NCBI GenBank assembly: GCA_947626525.1
Contig: CANQSM010000003.1
Span: 1 to 64,000 of the forward strand
Reading direction: 5' to 3'
Source of the DNA: an uncultured Phocaeicola sp.
Lineage (GTDB): Bacteria > Bacteroidota > Bacteroidia > Bacteroidales > Bacteroidaceae
Length of the DNA: 64,000 nucleotides
The position numbers and the translations under genes were made by a program. Position 1 is the stretch's first letter. Each line of letters begins with the position of its first letter. The notes beneath the pieces were generated by a model. It was given only the letters and a program-made list of their open reading frames with translations. It did no database searches and was not told where the DNA came from. Positions 19,605 to 29,900 of this stretch are shown in pieces.

Positions 19605-20960
19605 CTATTCAATGATGAGCTTTAGTTGCCGGGCTCCTGTACAGGCTTTCAGCCATTCGGTGATTTGGGCTTGTTCATTAGCCTTGGGCCGTGGCGAAAA
19701 ACGCATGAAAGCCAATGTCAATGTATCTTTCTTTTGTGTACTGATCTCCGTTTCGATGGCGTATGATAAAGAAATGGATTGGGCATGTGGATACAGTACT
19801 TTCAACTCACGGATGATACTTTGATCTAACTGGTTATAGCGGGTATACGTTTGCAGCTCGTTTTTTAACTGTGCGATTTCCGCTTCCTGTTTCTCGAAAC
19901 GCTCTGCATTGTCTTTGTAGAAATCTTCCATTACGAGTGACCGGAGGTTCTTGACATCTACGCTGTTGCTGTTTGCTCCCTGAATGATGCTGAGCTGGGT
20001 ATTTTGCAGTTTGTAGGATTTCAATTGGTCGCGTGCATGAGCGATTTGCGTTTCCGGCACTTCATCTCCTATGAGCACTATCCGTATGCTTTTGTCCTTA
20101 TAATCGATTTCCCGGTTGATGACTTGTGTGTTGGGAAAGTTGAGAACCTTATTGATGAAATTGTTGGCGTTGCTGTTGTAAATGGTACTCTGTACAATGT
20201 TGTATGTCATGAAGAAAGCCGGACACATGGTGATAATGACCAGTCCGATGATGTAACTCTTTACTGTCTTTTCGCGTGCTTTGTCTACAAACTGTTTTTT
20301 GCTGAAATGTAGGAAGCGTGTGCCCAGGAACGTTGCCAGACTGATGAATACGCTGTTGATAAAGTACAGGTAAAAAGCGCCCAGAAAGTAGATAAGCTGT
20401 CCCGTGGCCAGTCCATATCCTGCCGTGCAAAGAGGTGGCATCAAGGCGGTAGCGATGGCCACACCGGGCAATACATTCCCTTTGTCCTTGGCAGAGAGGG
20501 CGACAATGCCGGCCAGACCTCCGAATAAAGCGATAAGTACGTCGTAGATAGTAGGAGAGGTGCGTGCCAGAAGCTCCGATTGGGCTTCATTGAGCGGGGT
20601 GAGCGAAAAATATATGGTAGCCGTGACCACACTGATGACGGTGGCTACGGCGAAACTTTTGATGGAGCGTTTCAGAAGATCGAAATCATTGATGCCTACC
20701 GCAAGCCCCATGCCGATGATGGGGCCCATAAGGGGTGAAATAAGCATGGCACCGATGATGACGGCGGTTGAATTGACGTTCAGTCCAAGTGAAGCCACGA
20801 ATATGGCGAAAATCAGAATCCACAGATTGGCTCCTTGAAAGGCCACCCCCTTGCGAATGGATTCCATGATGACTTTCTCATCATCCTTATCTTTACGTAG
20901 GTCGAAGTATTCGTTGAAGAAGTCCTTGATAAAAGAGGGGTGTTTGGGTTGTCTGTCCAT
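19605..20960 (-). CDS. DUF389 domain-containing membrane protein
   Basis: LNVNSTAVIIGAMLISPLMGPIIGMGLAVGINDFDLLKRS is characteristic of DUF389. Confidence 0.92.
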   Translation of the reverse strand: MDRQPKHPSFIKDFFNEYFDLRKDKDDEKVIMESIRKGVAFQGANLWILIFAIFVASLGLNVNSTAVIIGAMLISPLMGPIIGMGLAVGINDFDLLKRSIKSFAVATVISVVTATIYFSLTPLNEAQSELLARTSPTIYDVLIALFGGLAGIVALSAKDKGNVLPGVAIATALMPPLCTAGYGLATGQLIYFLGAFYLYFINSVFISLATFLGTRFLHFSKKQFVDKAREKTVKSYIIGLVIITMCPAFFMTYNIVQSTIYNSNANNFINKVLNFPNTQVINREIDYKDKSIRIVLIGDEVPETQIAHARDQLKSYKLQNTQLSIIQGANSNSVDVKNLRSLVMEDFYKDNAERFEKQEAEIAQLKNELQTYTRYNQLDQSIIRELKVLYPHAQSISLSYAIETEISTQKKDTLTLAFMRFSPRPKANEQAQITEWLKACTGARQLKLIIE

Positions 20961-21009
20961 GATTGTCTTTGGTTTTAAGTTTGTATGTCCTGATAGGTTT
21001 ATATTTCTC

Positions 21010-22452
21010 TTATTTCCTGATAAAACGGTTGAGGAGAGGTATTTGCTTTAAAGGCAAATCCTTTTGAACGATATATATGACAAACAGCAGCAGCAGCAGT
21101 GTGCGTATAGGAAGCAACAGCCACAGGCTTTTAAAAGGCAACGCTTCCGAAAGGGCATACAAGGCTCCCGCCAGCAATGCGTATTTGCCAATGCCCCACA
21201 GGTCGTATCGGATAGGATATTTCTTCTGCCCTATGAAATAGGAGAGGAGCATGGCTACGCCATATCCGGCGAATCCGGCCCAGGCGCACGCCATATAGCT
21301 GTATGCCGGGACAAAGAGCACGTTGATGGCAACCAGTACGGCACAGCCGGCAAAAGAGAAATAGGCTCCCCATTTGGTCTCGTCAATCAGTTTGTACCAG
21401 AAAGAAAGATTGAAATAGATTCCCATGAAGATTTCCGCTGCCATGACAATGGGGACTACCTTCAGTCCCGTCCAATAATCAGGCGCCAGGATGTATTTCA
21501 GGATGTCCAGATAGAACATCACGGCCAGAAAGGCGAGCAGCGTGAAAATGATGAAATATTTCATCGCCTGTGCATAGACAGCCTTGCTGTCTTTATCCTT
21601 GCTTTTGCCGAAGACAAACGGCTCGTAAGCATACCGGAACGCTTGGGTAAGCATTGCCATAATCATGGCAATCTTGCTGCACGCTCCGTAAATGCCTAAT
21701 TGCATCTGTCCTTCGTGCTCGTTGGGATAGATATGGCGGAAGATGATCTTGTCGGCGACCTGGTTCAATATGCCTGCAATCCCCAGAATCAGGATGGGAC
21801 AGGAGTAGCGGAGCATGCGTTTGGCCAGCATGCGGTCGAATCCGCCTTTGAAGTGCAGTTGCGGCAACAGCAGCAGCATGATGAGGAATGTGCAGACAAG
21901 GTTGAAGAGAAACGCGTAAAACACGTCTTTTCCTTCCATGCCGACATAATAGATAATGTTCAGGGCAATATTCAGCAGGATGAATGACATTTTCAGTCCG
22001 GCGAAGTGCAGGGCGCGTTTTTTATGGCGCAGATAGGCAAACGGGATGCATTGGAAAGCGTCCATGGCTACCACCCACACCATCATTCCGATGTATGAGG
22101 GATGGGCGGCGTAGCCGGTCGCGTCCGCTATCGGTTGGAGGAAAGCCGTGCACAGCAACGCGAAGAGCAGGGATGTGCACCCTACCATCTTCAGTACGGT
22201 GGAGTATACGCGTGCCGGATTTTCGCTTTCCTTGTTTACGAACCGGAAGAAGGTCGTCTCCATGCCGTAGGTGAGGACGACCATCAGCAAGGCCGTCCAG
22301 GCATATACCTCGGTAATGACCCCGTATCCTCCCGATGCGGCTGACATGGCCGATGCATACACTGGCACCAGCAAATAGTTCAGGAAACGGCCGATGATAC
22401 TGCTCAATCCGTAGATTGCCGTCTCTTTTGCCAAAGATGTTAAGTTCGCCAT
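21010..22452 (-). CDS. Oligosaccharide flippase/polysaccharide biosynthesis membrane protein
   Basis: About 12 hydrophobic segments; MANLTSLAKETAIYGLSSIIGRFLNYLLVPVYA N-terminus typical of Wzx/MATE-like proteins. Confidence 0.88.
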   Translation of the reverse strand: MANLTSLAKETAIYGLSSIIGRFLNYLLVPVYASAMSAASGGYGVITEVYAWTALLMVVLTYGMETTFFRFVNKESENPARVYSTVLKMVGCTSLLFALLCTAFLQPIADATGYAAHPSYIGMMVWVVAMDAFQCIPFAYLRHKKRALHFAGLKMSFILLNIALNIIYYVGMEGKDVFYAFLFNLVCTFLIMLLLLPQLHFKGGFDRMLAKRMLRYSCPILILGIAGILNQVADKIIFRHIYPNEHEGQMQLGIYGACSKIAMIMAMLTQAFRYAYEPFVFGKSKDKDSKAVYAQAMKYFIIFTLLAFLAVMFYLDILKYILAPDYWTGLKVVPIVMAAEIFMGIYFNLSFWYKLIDETKWGAYFSFAGCAVLVAINVLFVPAYSYMACAWAGFAGYGVAMLLSYFIGQKKYPIRYDLWGIGKYALLAGALYALSEALPFKSLWLLLPIRTLLLLLFVIYIVQKDLPLKQIPLLNRFIRK

Positions 22453-22498
22453 ATATCGTTTCTTTTTTTGCGGTCAATTGTTCCTTGTGCGGACGGCG

Positions 22499-23527
22499 CT
22501 AACTGCCGAACAAGTCGCGCATGGTGTCGAATTGGGCCCGACCCAGGTGTCTGTATGCCAGTTCCGTTACTTCTCGTCCGCGTGGCGTGCGTTTGATGAA
22601 TCCCTCCTTGATGAGGAACGGCTCGTACACCTCTTCCAGTGTCCCGGGGTCTTCGCCCAAGGCGGTGGCAATGGTTGTCAGGCCTACCGGCCCTCCCTTG
22701 AATTTGTCAATGATGGTACATAGTATCTTGTTGTCTATCTCATCCAGCCCGTATCGGTCTATGTTGAGCGCTTCCAGCGCATAACGGGCAATGTCCGTAT
22801 CAATCCGTCCCGAACCTTTTACCTGTGCGAAGTCGCGTACCCGTCTCAACAAGGCGTTGGCTATACGGGGGGTACCCCGGCTTCGGGACGCAATCTCTCC
22901 GGCGGCGCGGGGGTCGCAGGGGACTTCCAATATGCGCGCCGAACGGCGTATGATGGAAGAAATCACATCGTTGTCGTAATATTCGAGGTGCAGGTTGATG
23001 CCGAAACGTGCCCGCAGGGGAGCCGTAAGCAATCCGCTGCGGGTGGTGGCGCCTACCAGCGTGAAAGGATTCAGGTCAATCTGTATGCTGCGCGCCGAAG
23101 GGCCTTTGTCAATCATGATGTCGATGCGGTAATCTTCCATGGCGGAATAGAGATATTCCTCCACCACGGGCGACAGGCGGTGTATCTCGTCGATGAAAAG
23201 CACGTCGTTCGGTTCCAGTGAGGTCAGGATGCCGGCTAAGTCTCCAGGCTTGTCCAGTACGGGGCCTGATGTGATTTTGAAGCCGACTCCCAGTTCGTTG
23301 GCGATGATATTGCTGAGCGTTGTCTTTCCCAGTCCGGGAGGGCCGTGCAGCAAGGTATGGTCGAGAGGCTCTCCCCGCAGGCGCGCGGCTTCCACAAAAA
23401 CGCGCAGGTTGTTGACAACTTTCTCTTGCCCGCTGAAGTCCTCGAACTTCAAGGGGCGCAGCGTGTTTTCAAAGTCACGCTCTTTATTTGTAAGTTGCGG
23501 GTCGCGTATGTCAAAGTTATCTTCCAT
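22499..23527 (-). CDS. ruvB: Holliday junction branch migration ATPase RuvB
   Basis: [79 protein letters not shown]. Confidence 0.98.
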   Translation of the reverse strand: MEDNFDIRDPQLTNKERDFENTLRPLKFEDFSGQEKVVNNLRVFVEAARLRGEPLDHTLLHGPPGLGKTTLSNIIANELGVGFKITSGPVLDKPGDLAGILTSLEPNDVLFIDEIHRLSPVVEEYLYSAMEDYRIDIMIDKGPSARSIQIDLNPFTLVGATTRSGLLTAPLRARFGINLHLEYYDNDVISSIIRRSARILEVPCDPRAAGEIASRSRGTPRIANALLRRVRDFAQVKGSGRIDTDIARYALEALNIDRYGLDEIDNKILCTIIDKFKGGPVGLTTIATALGEDPGTLEEVYEPFLIKEGFIKRTPRGREVTELAYRHLGRAQFDTMRDLFGS

Positions 23528-23715
23528 GTCTCGTTCTGTATAGAGAGAGCAAATGTAGGCATAAATTCCGATTTACGGGCCGGTGTGGCGGGAAAATATC
23601 ACATTCTTGCCTTTTGCGGGGCGGACGAAACCTGCCGGACTGTTTTTGGTTCCCTCTCCGTCCCCCGTGTGTGCAAGGAGATTCGTTACTTTGGGGCGTG
23701 CAACGGTTCCGCTTT

Positions 23716-23757
23716 CAAGGACGGGCGCATGGTTTTTCGGTCAGGCGCCCGTCCTTG
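23716..23757. repeat. 13-bp perfect inverted repeat with 16-bp spacer
   Basis: caaggacgggcgc (23716-23728) and gcgcccgtccttg (23745-23757), 87 bp before the integrase ATG. Confidence 0.85.
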
Positions 23758-23843
23758 TCGGAAGGCGGAGGATTCCCTGTTCCCGCAGAGGAATCTTTCT
23801 CCCGGAGTCGTGAAGTGAATCACAGTTGTTTAATATTTAAAAA

Positions 23844-24944
23844 TTGAAATGTATGGGTGTGACATTAGGAAAGAAGAGCCTGAAAGGCGGAAAAACCTCT
23901 TTGTTTCTGAACTATTGCTTTAACGGAAAACGCAGGAAGGAGTATTTGCGGTTGGTCTTGGAGCCTCCGGTCTCTTCCGAGGCGCGGCACCGTAACCGTG
24001 AGAAACTGGAACTGGCCCGCCGTATCCTGGTATGTAAGGAGCTGGAGTTTGTTGCCGGGCGCTATCGGGTGGAACGGATGATTAGGGCGAAACCGGAAGA
24101 AGAGGATTTCTTTGTGATCTTCGAACGCTTCATCGCCGATTACAGGGGGAAAGACCGGAAGACGGCGGAAGCCTCGTTGGGGCATTTGCATGCGTTCTCG
24201 AAAGTCCGCTCGTTGCCGCTGTACCATGTGACGGACTCCTTCTGCCGGCAATTCTACGATTATCTGACTACCGTGTTGCATGGTTCCACTCCGGTGGGGT
24301 ATTTCAAGAAGTTCAAGAAGTGCCTGGAGACCTGTGTGGAGAGGGATCTGCTTGCCAGGAATCCCGCCTCGAACGTGCGGCTGGTTCCGTGTGATGAGTT
24401 TACAAAAGATATTTTAAGTACGGACGAGATTAGTCGGCTGGCTCGGACTCCCTGCTCGCACGGTGAAATAAAACGGGCGTTCTTGTTCGCTTGCAACACG
24501 GGCTTGCGCTGGTGTGACATTGTCCAGTTGACCCATCGTTCGGTAGACAGGCCCAACCGGATGCTGCACCTGGTGCAAAGTAAGGTGAGGCGACACTCCC
24601 GAAAAGCCGTGTTGCACCTTACTCTGAACCGTACGGCGATGAGACTGCTGGGGACGGACCCGGCTTTTGACGGGGAGCGTGTGTTCCGGTTGCCCTCTTA
24701 TTCGTATATGCTGCGTGTGCTTCGGAAATGGGTGAGCGACTCCGGAATCTCCAAGCACATCACTTTCCATTGCGGCCGCCACTCTTTCATAACCAATATC
24801 ATGGTGAACGGCGCCAACATCAAGACAGCCTCCGAACTGGCCGGTCATTCTACCATACGGCATACCGAAAAATATGTACATGTCATAGACGAACTGAAGC
24901 GGAAGGCGGTGGACAGCCTTCCTGATTTGCCCCTTGATTTGTAA
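23844..24944 (+). CDS. Tyrosine-type site-specific recombinase/integrase
   Basis: NTGLRWCDIVQLTHRSV (Arg), ITFHCGRHSFITN (HxxR), LAGHSTIRHTEKYVHV (His/Tyr): complete catalytic set. Confidence 0.93.
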   Translation: MKCMGVTLGKKSLKGGKTSLFLNYCFNGKRRKEYLRLVLEPPVSSEARHRNREKLELARRILVCKELEFVAGRYRVERMIRAKPEEEDFFVIFERFIADYRGKDRKTAEASLGHLHAFSKVRSLPLYHVTDSFCRQFYDYLTTVLHGSTPVGYFKKFKKCLETCVERDLLARNPASNVRLVPCDEFTKDILSTDEISRLARTPCSHGEIKRAFLFACNTGLRWCDIVQLTHRSVDRPNRMLHLVQSKVRRHSRKAVLHLTLNRTAMRLLGTDPAFDGERVFRLPSYSYMLRVLRKWVSDSGISKHITFHCGRHSFITNIMVNGANIKTASELAGHSTIRHTEKYVHVIDELKRKAVDSLPDLPLDL

Positions 24945-25177
24945 CGGGCCGTACTTCGTTTGTCCCCCTTTGGGGAATGGGATGTTGTAAACGTGTGCTA
25001 TGCAATAGGTTATGTCGGGACTATAATAGTCGGCACGAATATTTCATGGCAAGATACCTCCAAAGCCCTCGGCGATACTGAGCCGGGGGCTTCGTGGTTT
25101 GTCCGCCGTTCCCGATGCCAACCTTTGCCGATTGCCCGGGCCGGCCTGACGCGAGGGCGCGGGTTGGGCTGACGGTA

Positions 25178-25269
25178 AGCCGTAAGCCTGCCCAAAGTCA
25201 AGCCGTAAGCCTGTCCAAGGTCGAGCCGCAGGCGTGTCACTGGGGGTAGCCGCAGGCCTACGGCTCGGG
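25178..25269. repeat. Degenerate ~23-bp tandem repeat, about 4 units
   Basis: agccgtaagcctgcccaaagtca / agccgtaagcctgtccaaggtcg / agccgcaggcgtgtcactgggggt / agccgcaggcctacggctcggg. Confidence 0.75.
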
Positions 25270-25390
25270 AAGTGATACGCCTGTCACTCGGACTCCTTCC
25301 ACGCTCCGGATACCTCATCGGATGCAAGAGATATGATGCCCCGCCGGAAATGCCCGTCACGAAAGGGAGGGGCGGCGAATGTGGAAGGCG

Positions 25391-25440
25391 TAAGAAAAAG
25401 TAACCCCTCGGCGGATGCGTCGGACATCGCGCGAGGGGTG
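25391..25440 (-). terminator. Rho-independent terminator downstream of the OmpA-family gene
   Basis: Minus strand: cacccctcgc...ccgaggggttactttttcttacg hairpin plus T-rich tail. Confidence 0.7.
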
Positions 25441-25473
25441 TGATAGCTAAAAAGTTGAAAAAGTAATCGCTTT

Positions 25474-26571
25474 CTATTCCGCGACGCAAATCGTAACGCG
25501 GTTCAAATCGTTTTCGGTGAAAGGCTGCACGCTGTCACCTTTGTAATCGGACAGGACGCGTGACGCCTCGATTCCGGCTTTCAGGAGCGCGTCCTTCACG
25601 CTTTGGGCCCGTTCCTTGGACAGACGCAGGTTGATGCGCTTGTTGCCCGTTCCGGCATCGGCATAACCTGTCAGCGCCACTTTGCTCTCCGGGTACTTTT
25701 GCATATAGATGACCAGACTGTCAATCTTTGCCTGTTCCTGCGGACGGATGACGGCTGAATTGATATGGAAGAATACATCGCAGCGATAGGTTTCCCGCTT
25801 TTTCTCCGCCACCTCTTGTCTGGGTTGCGGCTCTTTCCGTTCGGGTATCACTACCGGACGGGGAGTCTCCTCGGGTTCCGGATCGGGGGCGACGTATACC
25901 GGTTCGACGATGCGGCTGCCTTTCCCGAGTCTGATGGTAAGTCCCACCAAAGCGTTGAACTGCCAGTCGGCATTACCGGCTTTCTTCGAGTTGAACTTGT
26001 CCGTGAGCAGGTTTGTGTTTCCCTCTATGTTAAGTGCCAGCCGGTCGCTCAGCCGGATATCGGCTCCTACGCCTCCCCGTCCGGCAAACGAGTTCTTGCT
26101 GCCTCTCCACAGATATCCCAGTTCGCCGGAGCCGGCAGCCGCCACGTTTTCGGCGCCGTTGTCGTAGGCATGGTTGAAAGCGCCGCCGACAAAGGCGTAA
26201 AGGTTAAAGACACGTCGCGGGTTGAACCGGCAGAACAGGGCGCTGAGGTCGAATACGGCATCCACATCGCCTTGCAGGTATTTGAACTTGTACTCCTGTT
26301 TCGGATTCACCCATGCTCCCTTGGCCTGCCAGCCGCTACCGCCGAAGCGCAGGCCGAAAACAGGGGTGAAGCGATAGCCGAAATGAAGAGCGGCCGCGGG
26401 AGAGATGAGCTTGGAGAAGCCGGTCTCACCGATGGTGTGGGCGGCGCCTCCTTGTATCTGCATATACCAGTGAGGAACGAAAACCTCCTTGCTGTGTTCC
26501 GGCTCCTGGGCGAAAAGAGGCAACGTGCCTAAAGCGAGCACGCTTGCCAGTAAACTCTTTCTAATGTCCAT
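25474..26571 (-). CDS. OmpA-family outer membrane protein (beta-barrel plus peptidoglycan-binding domain)
   Basis: Signal peptide, barrel region, Pro-rich linker (DPEPEETPRPVVIPERKEPQPRQ), OmpA C-domain (HINSAVIRPQEQAKIDSLVIYMQKYPESKVALTGYADAGTGNKRINLRLSKERAQSVKDAL). Confidence 0.92.
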   Translation of the reverse strand: MDIRKSLLASVLALGTLPLFAQEPEHSKEVFVPHWYMQIQGGAAHTIGETGFSKLISPAAALHFGYRFTPVFGLRFGGSGWQAKGAWVNPKQEYKFKYLQGDVDAVFDLSALFCRFNPRRVFNLYAFVGGAFNHAYDNGAENVAAAGSGELGYLWRGSKNSFAGRGGVGADIRLSDRLALNIEGNTNLLTDKFNSKKAGNADWQFNALVGLTIRLGKGSRIVEPVYVAPDPEPEETPRPVVIPERKEPQPRQEVAEKKRETYRCDVFFHINSAVIRPQEQAKIDSLVIYMQKYPESKVALTGYADAGTGNKRINLRLSKERAQSVKDALLKAGIEASRVLSDYKGDSVQPFTENDLNRVTICVAE

Positions 26572-26588
26572 AATACAGTTTCTTATAA

Positions 26589-26690
26589 TTATTGTCTTTC
26601 TTCCTTATAGGCCTTGTCCGCGTTACGGATGGATATGCCTATGCATACCCAAATAACCATACAAACTGCCAAATACATAATGATATACAT
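26589..26690 (-). CDS. Putative 33-aa single-TM microprotein (unannotated sORF)
   Basis: MYIIMYLAVCMVIWVCIGISIRNADKAYKEERQ; AAGGAG 10 nt upstream of the ATG; -7 element TACCTTTG further upstream; stop 17 nt before the OmpA ATG. Confidence 0.65.
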   Translation of the reverse strand: MYIIMYLAVCMVIWVCIGISIRNADKAYKEERQ

Positions 26691-26723
26691 CGTCTTTCTT
26701 CTCCTTTGCGCTTCCCGTTTATA

Positions 26724-26731
26724 CAAAGGTA
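26724..26731 (-). promoter_or_regulatory. Bacteroides -7 element (TACCTTTG) for the sORF/OmpA transcription unit
   Basis: TAnnTTTG match on the minus strand, about 34 bp upstream of the sORF ATG. Confidence 0.55.
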
Positions 26732-26773
26732 AAAGGAATTGTCCGGATTAGAAAGTATTTGACGGTTTAAATA

Positions 26774-26801
26774 TAAAATATTTAAGGATCGGGAACGTTT
26801 C
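26774..26801 (-). promoter_or_regulatory. Shared 28-bp box, copy B (upstream of sORF/OmpA)
   Basis: Plus-strand taaaatatttaaggatcgggaacgtttc; 25/28 identical to 30781-30808. Confidence 0.7.
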
Positions 26802-26886
26802 CGCCCGGAAAGGGCCCTTGGCGGATGTTCTCCATACGGTCGCCGGGGCCATGGAAACGGCAACGCTTCGGGAGACACTGCCGGAA

Positions 26887-26927
26887 GAGGAAAAGAAAGG
26901 GGAACCGGACAGGCCGGTTCCCCTTTT
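26887..26927 (-). terminator. Rho-independent terminator downstream of the DUF4988-type gene
   Basis: aaaggggaaccgg-acagg-ccggttcccctttt perfect stem; minus-strand tail tttcttttcc. Confidence 0.8.
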
Positions 26928-26956
26928 AGGTTTTCATATCGCGTCACGCAGACGGA

Positions 26957-29900
26957 TTAGAGTGTCTTGCTAACTTCCACTGTGATGGTTTCCTTGATGG
27001 TACCCCACTTGTAAGTGATAACCAAAGGTATCTGGAGCTTGAACGCTTCCCTCACCTCAACGTCCTTATTCTTGTAAGTGATTGTACCGAAGTCAGGAAT
27101 TGCTGTGACAGTTCCGCTGTAAGATACTGTATTTGGTGTAGTAGTAAGCAACGTCGTCGCACCGGCCGTACCGAAGATGGTCTCGATGTCCACAAACGTG
27201 TTCGCGTCACGGTTCAGGTTCGTCTTGATCTTTCTGGTCGGATCGATGTCAATCTTCGTCACTTCGTAATACCTGTAGTAATCCAGATTCCTAGCAAAGC
27301 TGTTCAACGGAGAGTCTTTTCTCCAGTCGGTGAAGTTTATCAACTCACCGAGCTTCAGTGTACTGGTGCCTTCGTTGCCACCGTCATTGAATGCCTGATC
27401 GTTGTTGGCTTCCGCGTTCACCGGACGGATGAAGTAAGCGTCGAACTTGCCGCCATTTACAGGAACTTCCATTTCGCAACCGTTCTCATAAACTACTTCG
27501 AGGGTTGCGAAGAACGCATTCGCTTCATCATTACGTCCTACTCTGTTCAGCAATGCTTTGGCTACCTCAGTATTGGCGTAAGTAATTGTGGCGTATGGAG
27601 AATTTCCGCTCAAAGAAGCTACCAAGTTGGCATCGTTGGCACCAGCAACTTTCTGAGCACCTTCTGGCACGGCATACAGCTTGCTTTGGTCATTGCCAAC
27701 GAAGAACAAGTCATACTTGTTGCCGTCCGCATCCGTTGCTTTCGTTGCACGAGTTGTATTATCCTTAGCGAAGCGGAAATAATAGCTCATGTTACTTTCA
27801 GCGAAGCTCGGATATTTCTGAGCATCGAAGTTAGAAGAGTATGTAAATGCTACGTCATGACCTTCGAAGTTCGACAACAAGTCTTGAGCGATAGTCGCAT
27901 TGTTGGTTCCACCTGGAGTCTCGCAATAGATATCAATCTTGTTCTGTTCCGCGTTCCAGTAGTTGCTAATCTTATTACCGTCCTTGATGCTTGCCTGGAA
28001 GTTGATATCGTCAACGGTTACATTGTAAACGATAACCACTCTTTCAGGATACATGTTGTTGTTGACCACATTCGACAAGTCGGTTGCGTTGGTGGTCTTC
28101 TTGTACACAGCGTAAGCCGTGTAGGTCTTGCCGGCTACGAGCGGTGTAGTAGTCAATGTGAAGGTAACCTCATGGTTGATCTTACCGTCACTAGTATTCT
28201 GGATGCTTTCGCTGATAGTCCAGTTACCTACAAACTTCTTGTCGCTTCCTGTGGAGATAGCACTTCCATCAGTTGTAACGATCGTGTTGTCCAATTGGTA
28301 AATCAGGTGGAACTGCTCTTTGCTCAACTGCTCCAGATTGCTGCCTTCCGCCTTGTGAGCGAATGTGTACACTTCCGTACTCATGAACTCATCATTCGTT
28401 TTCCAAGTATGGTTAGTTGTGTTGCAACCCAATCCGATATGAACATCGTGGTTGATATAAATGTCATTGTCAGCCGGAGCAGCCTCATCTCCTACAATCA
28501 ACAGCTTGATGTAAGCGGCAGCCATCAACGCGTTGTTGTGCTTGTCTGTCAACTTGGCCAATACGATAGGAGCTTTACCGATACAGCTCTTGCTTTGTGT
28601 CAGGTCGTAGTTGACAGCCGTAAATGTCGTACCTTCCAATTTGGCATATTTATCCTGCGGTGTACTCTGCACGTCATATGGTATCAGTTCGAAGCTCAGT
28701 TCCAGATTATCGTTATCCTTGTATGGATAGAATTTGTGAGCGGGGGCAGCATTGAAGTTGCAGGCAGTCACCAAAGTCTTAAGGTCGACACCCTTTATGG
28801 CCTCGGAATAAAGGATCTGCTGAACCAGATGAGCTGTTCCGGCAGTAGCCCTGTTGTCTGCACCCACTAAAGCTACTTGAGCTATAGCATCTCGTAGGCT
28901 GAGAGCGAAATGGTGCGTCTCATCATTAATATTCTCAGCATTATCTTTGGTTAAGTGCTTGTCTGCCAATTTCAAATTCAATTGCTCACTCTTGTTGATA
29001 ACGCCTACATATTCGGTTGTGTACACTTCTCCTTCCTTGCTTTCGAACTGGAGTGCGATTTCATCCAATTTGTCAGCGTCAGTAGTCAGTCCTGCCGGAG
29101 CGGCATCCAGTGTCACTACGAACACGCCTGGTTGGCCCTCAGCCACTTTTGTGGATTTCCATGTAATCACGCCATCTCTTGCGCGAGTCTCTTTCTCCAC
29201 TGTTGCGTTCAGAATCTTAGCCTTTCCCGCATCAACCAATTGGTCCGGTGTGGCACTGGCAGGATTCACATGGAAGCGCGGAGCGGCCGTATTCGGCAGA
29301 TACTGGATAACCGGAGCATTTTGTACTCTCTTCTCTACTACTGCATTATTCACCTTATCAATTTCTAATTCCTTATAATTGTCCCTGTTGAAGACGATGA
29401 CTCTCTCGCCCCAACCATCCAGAATCTTCTCCGGAATGTATTCGAAGCTGGAGATAGGCAGGCTGTCAGTGATATAGAATGAGTTCTCGATTGTTTCATT
29501 CCCGATTTTCGAGCTAATCATATAACCGATTACTTCCCCCTCTTGGGTTATCGCTGTAATGGTCGTCTCCGGTTCGTCCGGTATAGCCGGAATAGTCGGA
29601 ATGATTACGCTGGTTGCCTTGTATTCACCCTCCGGGTCACCGTAGCATACCGTCTTCTTGCCATCAATTTCTTTTACGAACATCTTGGTCGGGTCAAACT
29701 CCGGAGTCACCGTATTGTCGTTCGTGTCAACAACTTCCGCTACATCCCCTACGACGGTGCCGGTTCCCTTCTCCACCAACTTGATGGTAGTCTTATTGCC
29801 TTCCTGGCTTACCTTCAATTCATATTCCGTATTGACGTCTGCTCCCGGTTTCGTGTCAGCGTCCGAAATGTGATAGGTACTTGCTGCCCCGTTGGATGGC

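Noticed and set aside
25010-25489. 159-aa minus-strand ORF in the integrase-OmpA gap
   Set aside because: Low-complexity Arg/Pro-rich translation of GC-rich repeats, overlaps the OmpA terminator; not credible as coding.
27686-28870. 394-aa plus-strand ORF opposite the DUF4988-type gene
   Set aside because: Antisense to a clear lipoprotein CDS, no recognisable domain or signal; typical codon-bias shadow ORF.
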